This document shows, piece after piece, positions 1 to 5,958 of a stretch of DNA of 48,741 nt. A model generated the notes under the pieces. It searched no databases, was not told the DNA's origin, and saw only the letters and a list, made by a program, of their open reading frames with translations. The translations under genes were made by a program, and so were the position numbers. The DNA lies in the NCBI GenBank assembly GCA_949299455.1, contig CASGAN010000018.1, positions 1 to 48,741 on the forward strand, written 5' to 3'. The first letter of the stretch is position 1; every line of letters begins with the position of its first letter. Source of the DNA: an uncultured Oscillospiraceae bacterium. GTDB taxonomy: Bacteria > Bacillota > Clostridia > Oscillospirales > Ruminococcaceae.

Positions 1-1
1 A

Positions 2-781
2 AAAGAAGCAGAGTTCGTCAAAACTCTGCTTGCCGGAAAACAGTTTGAATTCCCGGTATATTACGACGTAGAAAATGAACAGCGCATGGGCAAGCTCTCC
101 AAAGAGACGTTAACCGCCATTGTCGAAACATTCTGTGAATCGCTTGAGGATGCCGGATATTTCGTCGGTGTGTATGCAAACACAAACTATTTTGTGAACA
201 AGCTCGATCATGCGCGTTTGGCCGGCAAATATACGATCTGGCTTGCAGATTATCGCGGAGCAAACGCAGATAAAACGTTGAAACGCGACATTTTCCAATA
301 TACCAGCAAAGGCAGTGTAAAAGGCATTGCGGGCAACGTCGATGTAAATGAGTGCTATCGTGATTTTCCGCCTATCATCAAAGGTGCCGGCCTCAATGGA
401 TTTTCGGGAGAAACAAGCAAGCCGACACCGCCGCCAAAACCGTCCGTGAAAACATACACAGTGAAAAGCGGGGACAGCTTCTGGAAGATTGCAGCCGAAC
501 AGCTCGGCAACGGCAATCGGTATAAAGAACTTGCGGAATACAACGGCATGACCGCAAACAGCGTCATTCATCCGGGCGATGTGTTGAAACTGCCGGACGG
601 ATCAGGCAGTACGCCGCCAAAACCATCCGCGAAAACGTACACAGTGAAAAGCGGGGACAGCTTCTGGAAGATTGCAGCTGAACAGCTCGGCAACGGAAGT
701 CGATATAAAGAACTTGCAGAGTACAACGGCATGACTGCAAATAGTGTCATCCATCCGGGCGACGTATTGAAACTGCCGTAA
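2..781 (+). CDS. GH25 lysozyme (endolysin) with two LysM repeats, 5' end outside window
   Basis: The frame is open from base 2, so the start lies left of the window. The first residues carry the GH25 signature YYDVEN, whose Asp and Glu are catalytic in this family, and the domain ends near VDVNECYRDFP. It is a muramidase that would cut the MurNAc-GlcNAc bond of host peptidoglycan at phage lysis. Two LysM repeats follow, at about 441-597 and 633-780, each with a Thr/Pro/Lys linker; LysM binds the glycan. The LysM repeats closely resemble those of the amidase at 33460-34365, which points to related phages. Family assignment is firm; the missing N-terminus cannot be judged. Confidence 0.9.
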   Translation, partial: KEAEFVKTLLAGKQFEFPVYYDVENEQRMGKLSKETLTAIVETFCESLEDAGYFVGVYANTNYFVNKLDHARLAGKYTIWLADYRGANADKTLKRDIFQYTSKGSVKGIAGNVDVNECYRDFPPIIKGAGLNGFSGETSKPTPPPKPSVKTYTVKSGDSFWKIAAEQLGNGNRYKELAEYNGMTANSVIHPGDVLKLPDGSGSTPPKPSAKTYTVKSGDSFWKIAAEQLGNGSRYKELAEYNGMTANSVIHPGDVLKLP

Positions 782-870
782 GAGGGAAAAACTTCATGCA
801 AGTCAAATGCAAGTAAGAAATAAATAACAATCGCTTTAAATAAGGCTTTATAGTTTTTTCACTATCAGGT

Positions 871-915
871 CTGGGGGTCAAGAGGCCGCGTGTTCAAGTC
901 ACGTTACTCCGACCA
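871..915 (+). other. att core, left copy: 3' half of tRNA-Pro(GGG)
   Basis: These 45 bases are identical to 35030-35074. They fold as tRNA positions 32 to 76: anticodon loop CTGGGGG, 3' anticodon stem TCAAG, variable loop AGGCC, T-arm GCGTG-TTCAAGT-CACGT, acceptor TACTCCG, then A and CCA. The bases just upstream (caggt) do not pair with TCAAG, and no CGGAGTA-type 5' acceptor is present, so this is not a working tRNA. It is read as the junction between prophages A and B. Confidence 0.85.
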
Positions 916-921
916 AATCAA

Positions 922-1017
922 AAAGCCCGCAAACATCGGTGATTCCGGCGTTTGCGGGCTTTTTTCTTTAAAGCCCGCAAACATCGGTGATTCCGGCGTT
1001 TGCGGGCTTTTTTCTTT
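922..1017. terminator. Two tandem identical terminator hairpins (48-bp perfect direct repeat)
   Basis: Units 922-969 and 970-1017 are identical. Each has the stem AAAGCCCGCAAA / TTTGCGGGCTTT around a 17-base loop, followed by a run of T. The stem is flanked by A and T runs, so each copy could stop transcription from either side: leftward from the integrase and rightward from prophage A. Confidence 0.85.
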
Positions 1018-1088
1018 TGCTTTTAAATCGCTTTTCTAGGGATTGTTTTTCGTAAAAAGTGCCTTTTTTCATGCCTTTTCGCAGAAAA

Positions 1089-1110
1089 TGTGTCCCCCTA
1101 TGTGGCTCCA
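1089..1110. other. Candidate integrase arm-type site, left end
   Basis: The TGTCCCCCTAT and TGTGGCTCCA pair here resembles the TATGTCCCCA and TATGCCCCCA pair at 34957-34978, with the same spacing of about 12 bases. Tyrosine integrases of this type usually bind short repeats flanking the core. The resemblance is partial and binding is inferred. Confidence 0.35.
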
Positions 1111-1111
1111 A

Positions 1112-2245
1112 TTAAACACTGTTTTGGGCGGCTAAATAAGCATTCAGTTTTGCAATATCGAGCGCCTTTTTAGATTCCTCTAAATGCGTGTATATTGATA
1201 GAGTAGTTTTTACGTCAGAATGCCCAAGCAGATACTGAGCGGTCAAAACGTCTACACCGGCGGTATGCAGCGTAGTGGCATAAGTATGGCGCAGATAGTG
1301 CGCGGTAAAGAATATAGATAACGGCACCCCTTGCGGATTATGTTTGTTTTGTCCTGCGGCAGCTCCGTAGTGCACATTGATTTCTACCAGATAGGACTGC
1401 CACAGCCGACGCCACGCAGTTTCGCTCATAAGCTTTCCCTGAGCAGAAGGACAGAACAGGCCGGCGCGATCCGGTAGAGTGGACAAGTAATCTGCCAGAA
1501 TGTCCGGAATCGGCACAGTGCGCATTCCTGCAGGTGTTTTTGTTGTGTCTTTGATTTCAGGCCTGCCGCCATCCACGAAAATGACGGTCTTATTTACAAT
1601 GAGTGATCTGTTTATGAGGTCAATATCCTCCCAACGCAGCGCAAGAACCTCGCCGCGCCGCAGGCCTGTATAGAGCATTATCATGGCTGCCGGTTGTGCT
1701 CGATGCGGCGTGTTTACCACCATATCAACCTCGAGGGCTGTCAGTGCCCGGCGTTTGTTTTCGGCAGCAGCCGGCGGGGAAGCGTACTGCGCAGGGTTAA
1801 AGTCACAGGCTCTATTTTTAATTGCATACGTAAATACTTGATCTGCAGTGATCCGTATCTTTTTCAATGTGCTTTTTGATAATCCCTCTTTCGAGGCATC
1901 TATGAGTACTTGCTCAATTTCTGCGGGCTGTATCATACCGATGGGGCGGGAGTAAATGGGGGACAGATGCTTAAGCATAGACCGATACATCACCATGGTA
2001 CTTTTACCGACGGTCGATTCTTTTAAATTCACCCAAACTTCTGCCCATTCACCAAAAGTGGCTGTTTTTCCTGGAATCCGTCCTTTTGCCAGTTCGGCGC
2101 GGATCTCAGCCGCTTTGGCGTCGGCCTCTTTTTGTGTTTTGCCATAGCAGTATTTATACCGCGGTTTTCCTTCGGCGTCTTTTCCTAGATAGACGCGTAC
2201 ACGTACCCGGCCTCGATCGTCTCTTGCATTCGTTTTCTTCGGCAT
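1112..2245 (-). CDS. int: Phage tyrosine-recombinase integrase
   Basis: This 377-residue protein performs site-specific recombination between attP and the tRNA-Pro attB. The N-terminal 60 residues look like the AP2-like arm-binding domain and residues 65-150 like the SAM-like core-binding domain. The catalytic set is complete: R196 in TGLRRGE, K236 region, H316 and R319 in HYLRHTY, H342 in LLGH, and nucleophile Y352 in SIYTHL. It starts at an ATG preceded by GGAGG and ends about 200 bases from the left att core, as expected for the enzyme that made this insertion. It lies downstream of the DUF4236 gene on the same strand, separated by a small hairpin. Confidence 0.96.
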   Translation of the reverse strand: MPKKTNARDDRGRVRVRVYLGKDAEGKPRYKYCYGKTQKEADAKAAEIRAELAKGRIPGKTATFGEWAEVWVNLKESTVGKSTMVMYRSMLKHLSPIYSRPIGMIQPAEIEQVLIDASKEGLSKSTLKKIRITADQVFTYAIKNRACDFNPAQYASPPAAAENKRRALTALEVDMVVNTPHRAQPAAMIMLYTGLRRGEVLALRWEDIDLINRSLIVNKTVIFVDGGRPEIKDTTKTPAGMRTVPIPDILADYLSTLPDRAGLFCPSAQGKLMSETAWRRLWQSYLVEINVHYGAAAGQNKHNPQGVPLSIFFTAHYLRHTYATTLHTAGVDVLTAQYLLGHSDVKTTLSIYTHLEESKKALDIAKLNAYLAAQNSV

Positions 2246-2265
2246 ACTTTTCCCTCCTAACAGAA

Positions 2266-2292
2266 AACCCCGCTATGTGCGGGGCTTGTTTT
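2266..2292. terminator. Small GC-rich hairpin between DUF4236 gene and int
   Basis: CCCCGC-TATGT-GCGGGG is followed by CTTGTTTTTT on the plus strand and TTTTCTGTT on the minus strand. It would partly stop leftward transcription before int, or guard int against plus-strand transcription. It is short, so its strength is uncertain. Confidence 0.5.
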
Positions 2293-3315
2293 TTATTGTG
2301 TACAATTTTCGCAAGGTGTCAGCCCGCGCCGTAATGCTTCGGCGAGTGTACACTCGTAATAGGTTCCATTCCCACAATTGTTATCAAAATGATACCGTTT
2401 TCCGGTTTTTGTCCGATACACTTTAACGTCCTCATTCGGATCGCTCGACTCTGCGGGAGGAGTTTTGCTGGATTCCGTCGTCGGCTGTGGTGCTTTACTA
2501 GATTCTGGCTCCGTTACAACCGGCGCCTTGCTCGACTCCGTTACGGTGCTTGATTCTGTTTCGGTAGATTCCACGCTTTCTTCTTTAGATGATTCCTCTA
2601 TAACCTCAGAAGACTCTGGCGCAGAAGATTCTTCTAAGATGCCATGGTTTTCAGTGATTGCACAGCCTTCTAAGAGGATGCCTGAAAGTCTTTCCTGATA
2701 AATGCCCTTAATGGAAACTGTTTCGCCCTCTGAGGCAGTTCCTTCGAGCATCTCGCATTGTACACTGATTGTTGGATGCCCTGATTCTAATATAACTTTT
2801 CCACTGCGCACAGACTGGACGACACCTTTTATTTCCACAACGGCATTTTCGTATTTCTGATTCGTTGCGTCCCTGTCCGCCTCAAATTCCTTCACCAGTT
2901 CTTCTGCAGTTAAAGAGAATTGAGGTTCTTTATTACGTGAATCGACCGTCCAACCGGACGCAACACCGATAATATAAAAGCCTACAAGAACCGCAGCAAC
3001 GATTGCGCAAATCATAATGATTTTTTTCTTATTTGCGGGTTGTTTCGGCGGCGGAGGCGTCAGATCGGGAGAGTCCTGCGTATAAGACATATCCGGATCG
3101 GTCTGAACTCTCCTGTGCTTCGAGGAAGGCCCTCCAAACGTTTTAGAATACGACACTCCTGTACCAGGCACCCCCACAGAGGCGGTTTTCCTACCCGATG
3201 AATTTACGGAAAAGCGAGCCCCTTTACCGCCAAAACTTAACCCCATACTTTTCTTTGACAGGTTGAGGCGAACACCCGGCGCAAGCTTAAACGACTTTCG
3301 AAATCGAAACCCCAT
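2293..3315 (-). CDS. DUF4236 membrane protein with OB-fold-like domain and Cys-containing C-terminus
   Basis: The 340-residue protein is a chain of modules. Residues 1-60 match the DUF4236 pattern (MGFRFRKSFKLAPGVRLNLS, repeated Ser/Gly). A single membrane helix lies at about 97-120. Residues 135-220 look like the tRNA_anti/OB-fold domain found in clostridial cell-surface proteins. A Ser/Glu/Thr-rich linker follows, and a C-terminal segment of about 40 residues ends in a possible metal site (CENC). Its job is unknown; lying in the lysogeny arm, it may be expressed from the prophage and alter the host surface. It starts at an ATG with AGGAGTGG upstream. Confidence 0.75.
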   Translation of the reverse strand: MGFRFRKSFKLAPGVRLNLSKKSMGLSFGGKGARFSVNSSGRKTASVGVPGTGVSYSKTFGGPSSKHRRVQTDPDMSYTQDSPDLTPPPPKQPANKKKIIMICAIVAAVLVGFYIIGVASGWTVDSRNKEPQFSLTAEELVKEFEADRDATNQKYENAVVEIKGVVQSVRSGKVILESGHPTISVQCEMLEGTASEGETVSIKGIYQERLSGILLEGCAITENHGILEESSAPESSEVIEESSKEESVESTETESSTVTESSKAPVVTEPESSKAPQPTTESSKTPPAESSDPNEDVKVYRTKTGKRYHFDNNCGNGTYYECTLAEALRRGLTPCENCTQ

Positions 3316-3413
3316 ATTTCCACTCCTTTCTTATTTCATCCTCATATTACCACAAATATTTTCGCAAAGCAAACAATTTTTCGCAAAAAAGCAAGAATCA
3401 GAATGAAAAAATC

Positions 3414-3431
3414 GAACAAGTGTTCTATAAT
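3414..3431 (+). promoter_or_regulatory. LexA (SOS) box overlapping a -10 element
   Basis: GAAC-AAGT-GTTC at 3414-3425 fits the Gram-positive LexA consensus (CGAAC, four bases, GTTC); the flanking C at 3413 also fits. It directly abuts the -10 hexamer TATAAT at 3426-3431, where bound LexA would block RNA polymerase. No good -35 is visible. The downstream gene is the 34-residue ORF at 3464. Confidence 0.7.
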
Positions 3432-3463
3432 AGTGGTACAGTATAACGAAAGAGGTGGTATGT

Positions 3464-3568
3464 ATGGAATACATCATGGAATTGATAAAGGCCGCGAATA
3501 AGAGAGAACAACGGATCATCCTTGCCTTTGTATTAAAATTACTGCACAAACCACCGAAAAAAGAGTAA
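3464..3568 (+). CDS. Small LexA-controlled prophage protein (34 aa), unknown function
   Basis: ATG at 3464 is preceded by AAAGAGGTGG at a good distance. The product is a short, basic, helical peptide containing KREQRIILAFVLKLL and a Lys/Pro tail. It resembles the small leucine-rich proteins that many clostridial prophages carry beside their repressor genes; that comparison is from memory. The promoter region has a near-consensus LexA box, so it should be switched on by DNA damage. It is convergent with the XRE repressor gene and shares its terminator hairpin. A role in prophage induction is an inference. Confidence 0.65.
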   Translation: MEYIMELIKAANKREQRIILAFVLKLLHKPPKKE

Positions 3569-3574
3569 AAGAAA

Positions 3575-3601
3575 AGCTGATCGAAAGATCAGCTTTTTTT
3601 C
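3575..3601. terminator. Shared bidirectional terminator between the 34-aa gene and the repressor
   Basis: AGCTGATC-GAAA-GATCAGCT with a GAAA tetraloop is followed by seven T on the plus strand and has A residues on the other side. The repressor stop codon (3589-3591) lies inside the hairpin. Confidence 0.85.
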
Positions 3602-3963
3602 TTCCCTTCGAGCAGGTCGTTTGCAAACTGCTCAAGCACTTTCCAGCCGTTTTCGTCCAGCCGGGACAGCGCACCGATGAACCTGTGTTTAAAATCGTCG
3701 GATTCTTCGGAGAGCAGCTCGCCCATAAACGATGCGATCTCCTCATCGCGGCTCATCTCAACGAACATTTCACCCTCGCCGGTTCTGAGCCACTGCTCGT
3801 TCACGCCGAACTCGCGGCAGATTAGAGCTATAACAGTGTCAGAAGGCACTCTAAGCCCTGTCTCGTAACTTGTCACGGTGTTGGGCTTAATGCCAATCTT
3901 GTCAGCAAACTCAGCTTGTTTCAATCCGAAAGACTTTCTTATTTGTTTAATTCGCTCGTCCAA
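3589..3963 (-). CDS. XRE-family phage repressor (CI-like)
   Basis: A Cro/C1-type helix-turn-helix fills residues 3-58 (LKQAEFADKIGIKPNTVTSY is the recognition part). The remaining 65 residues are acidic and helical. TTG at 3963 is chosen as start because GGAGG lies seven bases upstream; an ATG further upstream (4041) has no ribosome binding site and would run through the promoter. At 124 residues there is no S24/LexA-type peptidase domain, so RecA-driven self-cleavage is not expected. It would bind the palindromes at 4000-4014 and 4040-4054 and hold the early operon off. Transcription is leftward from the promoter at 3985-4013. Confidence 0.88.
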   Translation of the reverse strand: MDERIKQIRKSFGLKQAEFADKIGIKPNTVTSYETGLRVPSDTVIALICREFGVNEQWLRTGEGEMFVEMSRDEEIASFMGELLSEESDDFKHRFIGALSRLDENGWKVLEQFANDLLEGKKKS

Positions 3964-3984
3964 TTTCTCGCCTCCTTTAGCTTT

Positions 3985-4013
3985 ATTATAATAAAAAACA
4001 TTTACACAGTCAA
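3985..4013 (-). promoter_or_regulatory. Leftward repressor promoter
   Basis: On the minus strand TTGACT (4013-4008), a 17-base spacer and TATAAT (3990-3985) make a near-perfect sigma-A promoter 22 bases from the repressor TTG. The -35 is inside the imperfect operator at 4000-4014, so the repressor may control its own gene. Confidence 0.85.
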
Positions 4014-4014
4014 T
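4000..4014. promoter_or_regulatory. Candidate repressor operator O2 (imperfect)
   Basis: ATTTACACAGTCAAT matches the perfect palindrome at 4040-4054 at 12 of 15 positions and covers the -35 of the leftward promoter. Confidence 0.5.
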
Positions 4015-4032
4015 ATTTTTCTTGAAAAAGTC

Positions 4033-4061
4033 TTGACACATTTACTTAGTAAATATATAAT
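4033..4061 (+). promoter_or_regulatory. Rightward early promoter
   Basis: TTGACA (4033-4038), a 17-base spacer and TATAAT (4056-4061) form a full consensus sigma-A promoter for the early operon starting at 4093. The spacer contains the operator palindrome. Confidence 0.9.
4040..4054. promoter_or_regulatory. Repressor operator O1 (perfect palindrome)
   Basis: ATTTACT-T-AGTAAAT is a perfect 15-bp dyad between the -35 and -10 of the early promoter, the classic place for a phage repressor. Binding by the XRE protein at 3589-3963 is inferred from position. Confidence 0.75.
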
Positions 4062-4092
4062 ATAGACACAGTAAAGAAAAGAGGTGAGAGAG

Positions 4093-4296
4093 ATGAAGAC
4101 ATACGACGGATGGCAGTCCGACGGACCACCGGAACCTTTACCGCCCTACGTTAAGAAGCTTAAAGACGAAGCGGATATGATGCGATATTGCTTCGATACT
4201 TTACGGGAAGAAACAAATCTTAAGATCGGAATGGTTTGGGTGGTTTTGGTTCCTGTATGCGTTGCCATAGGATTTTTAATTGCAAAGGTTTTTTAA
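4093..4296 (+). CDS. Small early membrane protein (67 aa)
   Basis: First gene after the rightward promoter. ATG 4093 sits after GAGGTGAGAGAG; a GTG at 4084 lies inside the ribosome binding site and is rejected. The N-terminus is polar and Pro-rich (PPEPLPPYVKKLKDEADMM), and residues 44-66 form one hydrophobic membrane helix (MVWVVLVPVCVAIGFLIAKV). No family is recognised. Its place suggests an early function, perhaps on the host membrane or superinfection, but nothing in the sequence proves this. Confidence 0.65.
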   Translation: MKTYDGWQSDGPPEPLPPYVKKLKDEADMMRYCFDTLREETNLKIGMVWVVLVPVCVAIGFLIAKVF

Positions 4297-4320
4297 ATCG
4301 ATTGGAATGAGGTGAGAGAG

Positions 4321-4542
4321 ATGAAACGGAAAACATTTATCAAAAAGCTGAGAGGCATTACAACAGAGGTTCACTGTCTGAACAAAGCGCGCGGGGTTGG
4401 TGGATACAATCCAAAGTACTGCATCTTCACAGGAAGGGATTTTGTGCTCCCGAAAGGATATTCCTATCAGGAATTATACGACTTTGTGATGTGCGGTTGG
4501 GTGGTCCTTGGAGCCGATTTTAGCAAAAATGAAAGGATGTGA
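4321..4542 (+). CDS. Small early protein (73 aa), unknown
   Basis: ATG 4321 follows GAGGTGAGAGAG, a copy of the leader of the preceding gene (identical over 17 bases). The protein is basic at the N-terminus (MKRKTFIKKLRG) and contains an aromatic-rich central part (GYSYQELYDFVMCGW). No signal peptide, no metal motif and no family recognised. It is in line with its neighbours in the early operon and ends five bases before the next ATG. Confidence 0.6.
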   Translation: MKRKTFIKKLRGITTEVHCLNKARGVGGYNPKYCIFTGRDFVLPKGYSYQELYDFVMCGWVVLGADFSKNERM

Positions 4543-4546
4543 GATT

Positions 4547-4678
4547 ATGACCTTAACGGAAAAAGCAACGCTTGAAAGATTAGCGGAACTGGTAAAACAG
4601 CTTGACAGCACACGTAAAATCGCACTGCTGAGCTACGCAGAGGGCATCGTCGCAGGCCAGCAGATCAAATCAGCATGA
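4547..4678 (+). CDS. Very small early protein (43 aa), unknown
   Basis: ATG 4547 follows AAAGGATGTGAG, which overlaps the end of the previous gene. The product is amphipathic and helical (EKATLERLAELVKQLD, then a short Ala/Gly-rich tail ending QQIKSA). It is too short for family assignment. Tight spacing to both neighbours and a clean ribosome binding site support that it is a real gene. Confidence 0.5.
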   Translation: MTLTEKATLERLAELVKQLDSTRKIALLSYAEGIVAGQQIKSA

Positions 4679-4694
4679 CGGGGAGGAACAACGG

Positions 4695-4898
4695 ATGAAA
4701 AAACGGCAAGGGGGTCTTGTAACAGACTGGACAAGGCTTCCCATCACGCTCACCACCCGAGAGGTCGCAAACATCTTGAGGGTGTCCGACCGAACCGTTC
4801 AGCTGCTCGCCGACAAAGGCGAGATTCCGGCAGTACGTGTCGGAAAACGCTGGCGATTCACGAGGGAGGTGATCCGCAAATGGGTCACTGGTTCTTAA
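4695..4898 (+). CDS. Excisionase-family helix-turn-helix protein
   Basis: The 67-residue protein shows the MerR/excisionase-like winged-helix pattern: LTTREVANILRVSDRTVQLL, then a turn (ADKGEIPAVRVGKRWRF) and a final helix. Such proteins bind DNA and either help the integrase excise the prophage or regulate early genes. Early-operon position and small size fit a recombination directionality factor, though it is about 3 kb from int. ATG 4695 has GGGGAGG upstream. Role in excision is inferred. Confidence 0.8.
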   Translation: MKKRQGGLVTDWTRLPITLTTREVANILRVSDRTVQLLADKGEIPAVRVGKRWRFTREVIRKWVTGS

Positions 4899-5176
4899 AA
4901 AGAAAAATGCCCGGCGCGGACAAAGCCGGCACGGGCACAAACAAAACAACACACCTACATCATACCAAACGCAACCTGATATTGCAAGTCATTTGCTTCC
5001 TTTTTCAGCTTATCTTCGCGGGGGCTGTCGCATTCTTCACGTTCTACGGGGCGGTTGCATTTTATGCGGTGGCTATAGATGACGCTCTGGCAGGTCTCAT
5101 TGTAGCAGCACCGGCAGCCGTCGTCAGCGGCGGGTGCATATTTCTTACGATCCGAGGTGCAAACGATGAAAATTAA
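4880..5176 (+). CDS. Small membrane protein with two predicted helices (98 aa)
   Basis: ATG 4880 is preceded by GGGAGGTGATC and overlaps the end of the excisionase-like gene by 19 bases, indicating coupled translation. A basic N-terminus of about 30 residues is followed by two hydrophobic segments, about residues 32-57 and 64-90 (AGLIVAAPAAVVSGGCIFL). No family is recognised. It may be a phage membrane protein of the early operon; function unknown. Confidence 0.6.
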   Translation: MGHWFLKRKMPGADKAGTGTNKTTHLHHTKRNLILQVICFLFQLIFAGAVAFFTFYGAVAFYAVAIDDALAGLIVAAPAAVVSGGCIFLTIRGANDEN

Positions 5177-5453
5177 AATCTATCATCTAGGGCAGGTTGT
5201 TCGGGTTGAAGAATTTCAGACTCTGAAAGCTTTACGGGCACGGTATATCGATCTGCAGCGTTATGAGAGTGTTTATGCGCAGGTCGTACTCAAGGGGAAA
5301 GCGCTGACGACTGCCCAGGCTTATAAAGCGCTGGATGTACGGCTGCCGTGTGTGGCCTACCGCGTAACAGCAAAACGCCCCACATTGTGCCCAGTCTGTG
5401 GAAGCATTGATTCAAACGGAAAAAACTGCTCGCATTGCGGCAGTGAGATTTAA
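5166..5453 (+). CDS. Zinc-ribbon early protein (95 aa), unknown
   Basis: ATG 5166 is used because GAGGTG lies eight bases upstream; it overlaps the previous gene by 11 bases. The N-terminal 70 residues are a compact alpha/beta stretch. The C-terminus has CPVCGS, 9 residues, CSHCGSE, a typical four-cysteine zinc ribbon. It may bind nucleic acid or another protein in early replication. No family name can be given. Confidence 0.6.
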   Translation: MKIKIYHLGQVVRVEEFQTLKALRARYIDLQRYESVYAQVVLKGKALTTAQAYKALDVRLPCVAYRVTAKRPTLCPVCGSIDSNGKNCSHCGSEI

Positions 5454-5466
5454 AGGAGGATTCATC

Positions 5467-5958
5467 ATGATTGAAATTAAAGTAACAGGTTCCACGCCGG
5501 CGGAGGCACTGTCGTTGATGCGTGCATTCGGCTTACAGCTCGCAGGCCTTGACGATATTTCGGCACCGGCAAACCAGCTGATGCTCAAGGGTAGCGAAAT
5601 CACGTCCGAGAAAGCCCAGGAAACGCCTATGCCGTTCGCGCCGGTGATGTCCGAACCGAACACAGAAGCACCTAAAATTATTCCTCTGACTCCGGCAGCT
5701 CCAACGGCACCTGTAACACCCCCTGCGATTCCGTCGGCACCTGTAGGGACTGCAGCTGTACCTTTGGCACCGGCGCCCGCGATCTCGTTGGAACAGGTGG
5801 CAAAAGCAGGCGCCGATCTGATCAGCGGCAACCCAGCGAAAATGCAGGAACTTGTAGCACTGCTGCAGCGTTTTGGTGTTCCGGCAGTACAAGCACTTAA
5901 ACCGGATCAGATCGGAGCCTTCGCAACGGAGCTTCGCGGATTGGGGGCGCAAATCTGA
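5467..5958 (+). CDS. Early phage protein with Pro/Ala-rich linker (163 aa)
   Basis: ATG 5467 follows AAAGGAGGA. Residues 1-45 form a small folded part (MIEIKVTGSTPAEALSLMR), residues 55-115 are a Pro/Ala/Thr-rich linker, and residues 115-163 are a helical Ala/Leu-rich end. Similar proteins sit just before DUF2800 genes in clostridial phages, from general knowledge of these clusters. Its stop overlaps the next ATG by one base, so the two are translationally coupled. Function unknown; possibly an accessory to DNA replication or recombination. Confidence 0.6.
   Translation: MIEIKVTGSTPAEALSLMRAFGLQLAGLDDISAPANQLMLKGSEITSEKAQETPMPFAPVMSEPNTEAPKIIPLTPAAPTAPVTPPAIPSAPVGTAAVPLAPAPAISLEQVAKAGADLISGNPAKMQELVALLQRFGVPAVQALKPDQIGAFATELRGLGAQI

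Larger units (their letters stand above)
1..915. mobile_element. Right end of an upstream prophage (prophage A), partial
   Basis: Only the last part of this element is in the window: a GH25-LysM endolysin and, 90 bases after its stop, a 45-bp att core. A lysin next to an att core is how prophage B also ends. The core lacks a tRNA 5' half, so it is read as the right junction of prophage A and at the same time the left junction of prophage B. That this is a separate prophage is an inference; its integrase and head genes would lie left of the window. Confidence 0.65.

Noticed and set aside
871-915. A full tRNA-Pro gene at the left or right att core
   Set aside because: The bases before both cores do not pair with the 3' anticodon stem or the acceptor stem, so only 3' halves are present.
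3964-4041. N-terminal extension of the repressor to the ATG at 4041
   Set aside because: It runs through the repressor's own promoter and operator; the TTG at 3963 has a GGAGG at the right distance.
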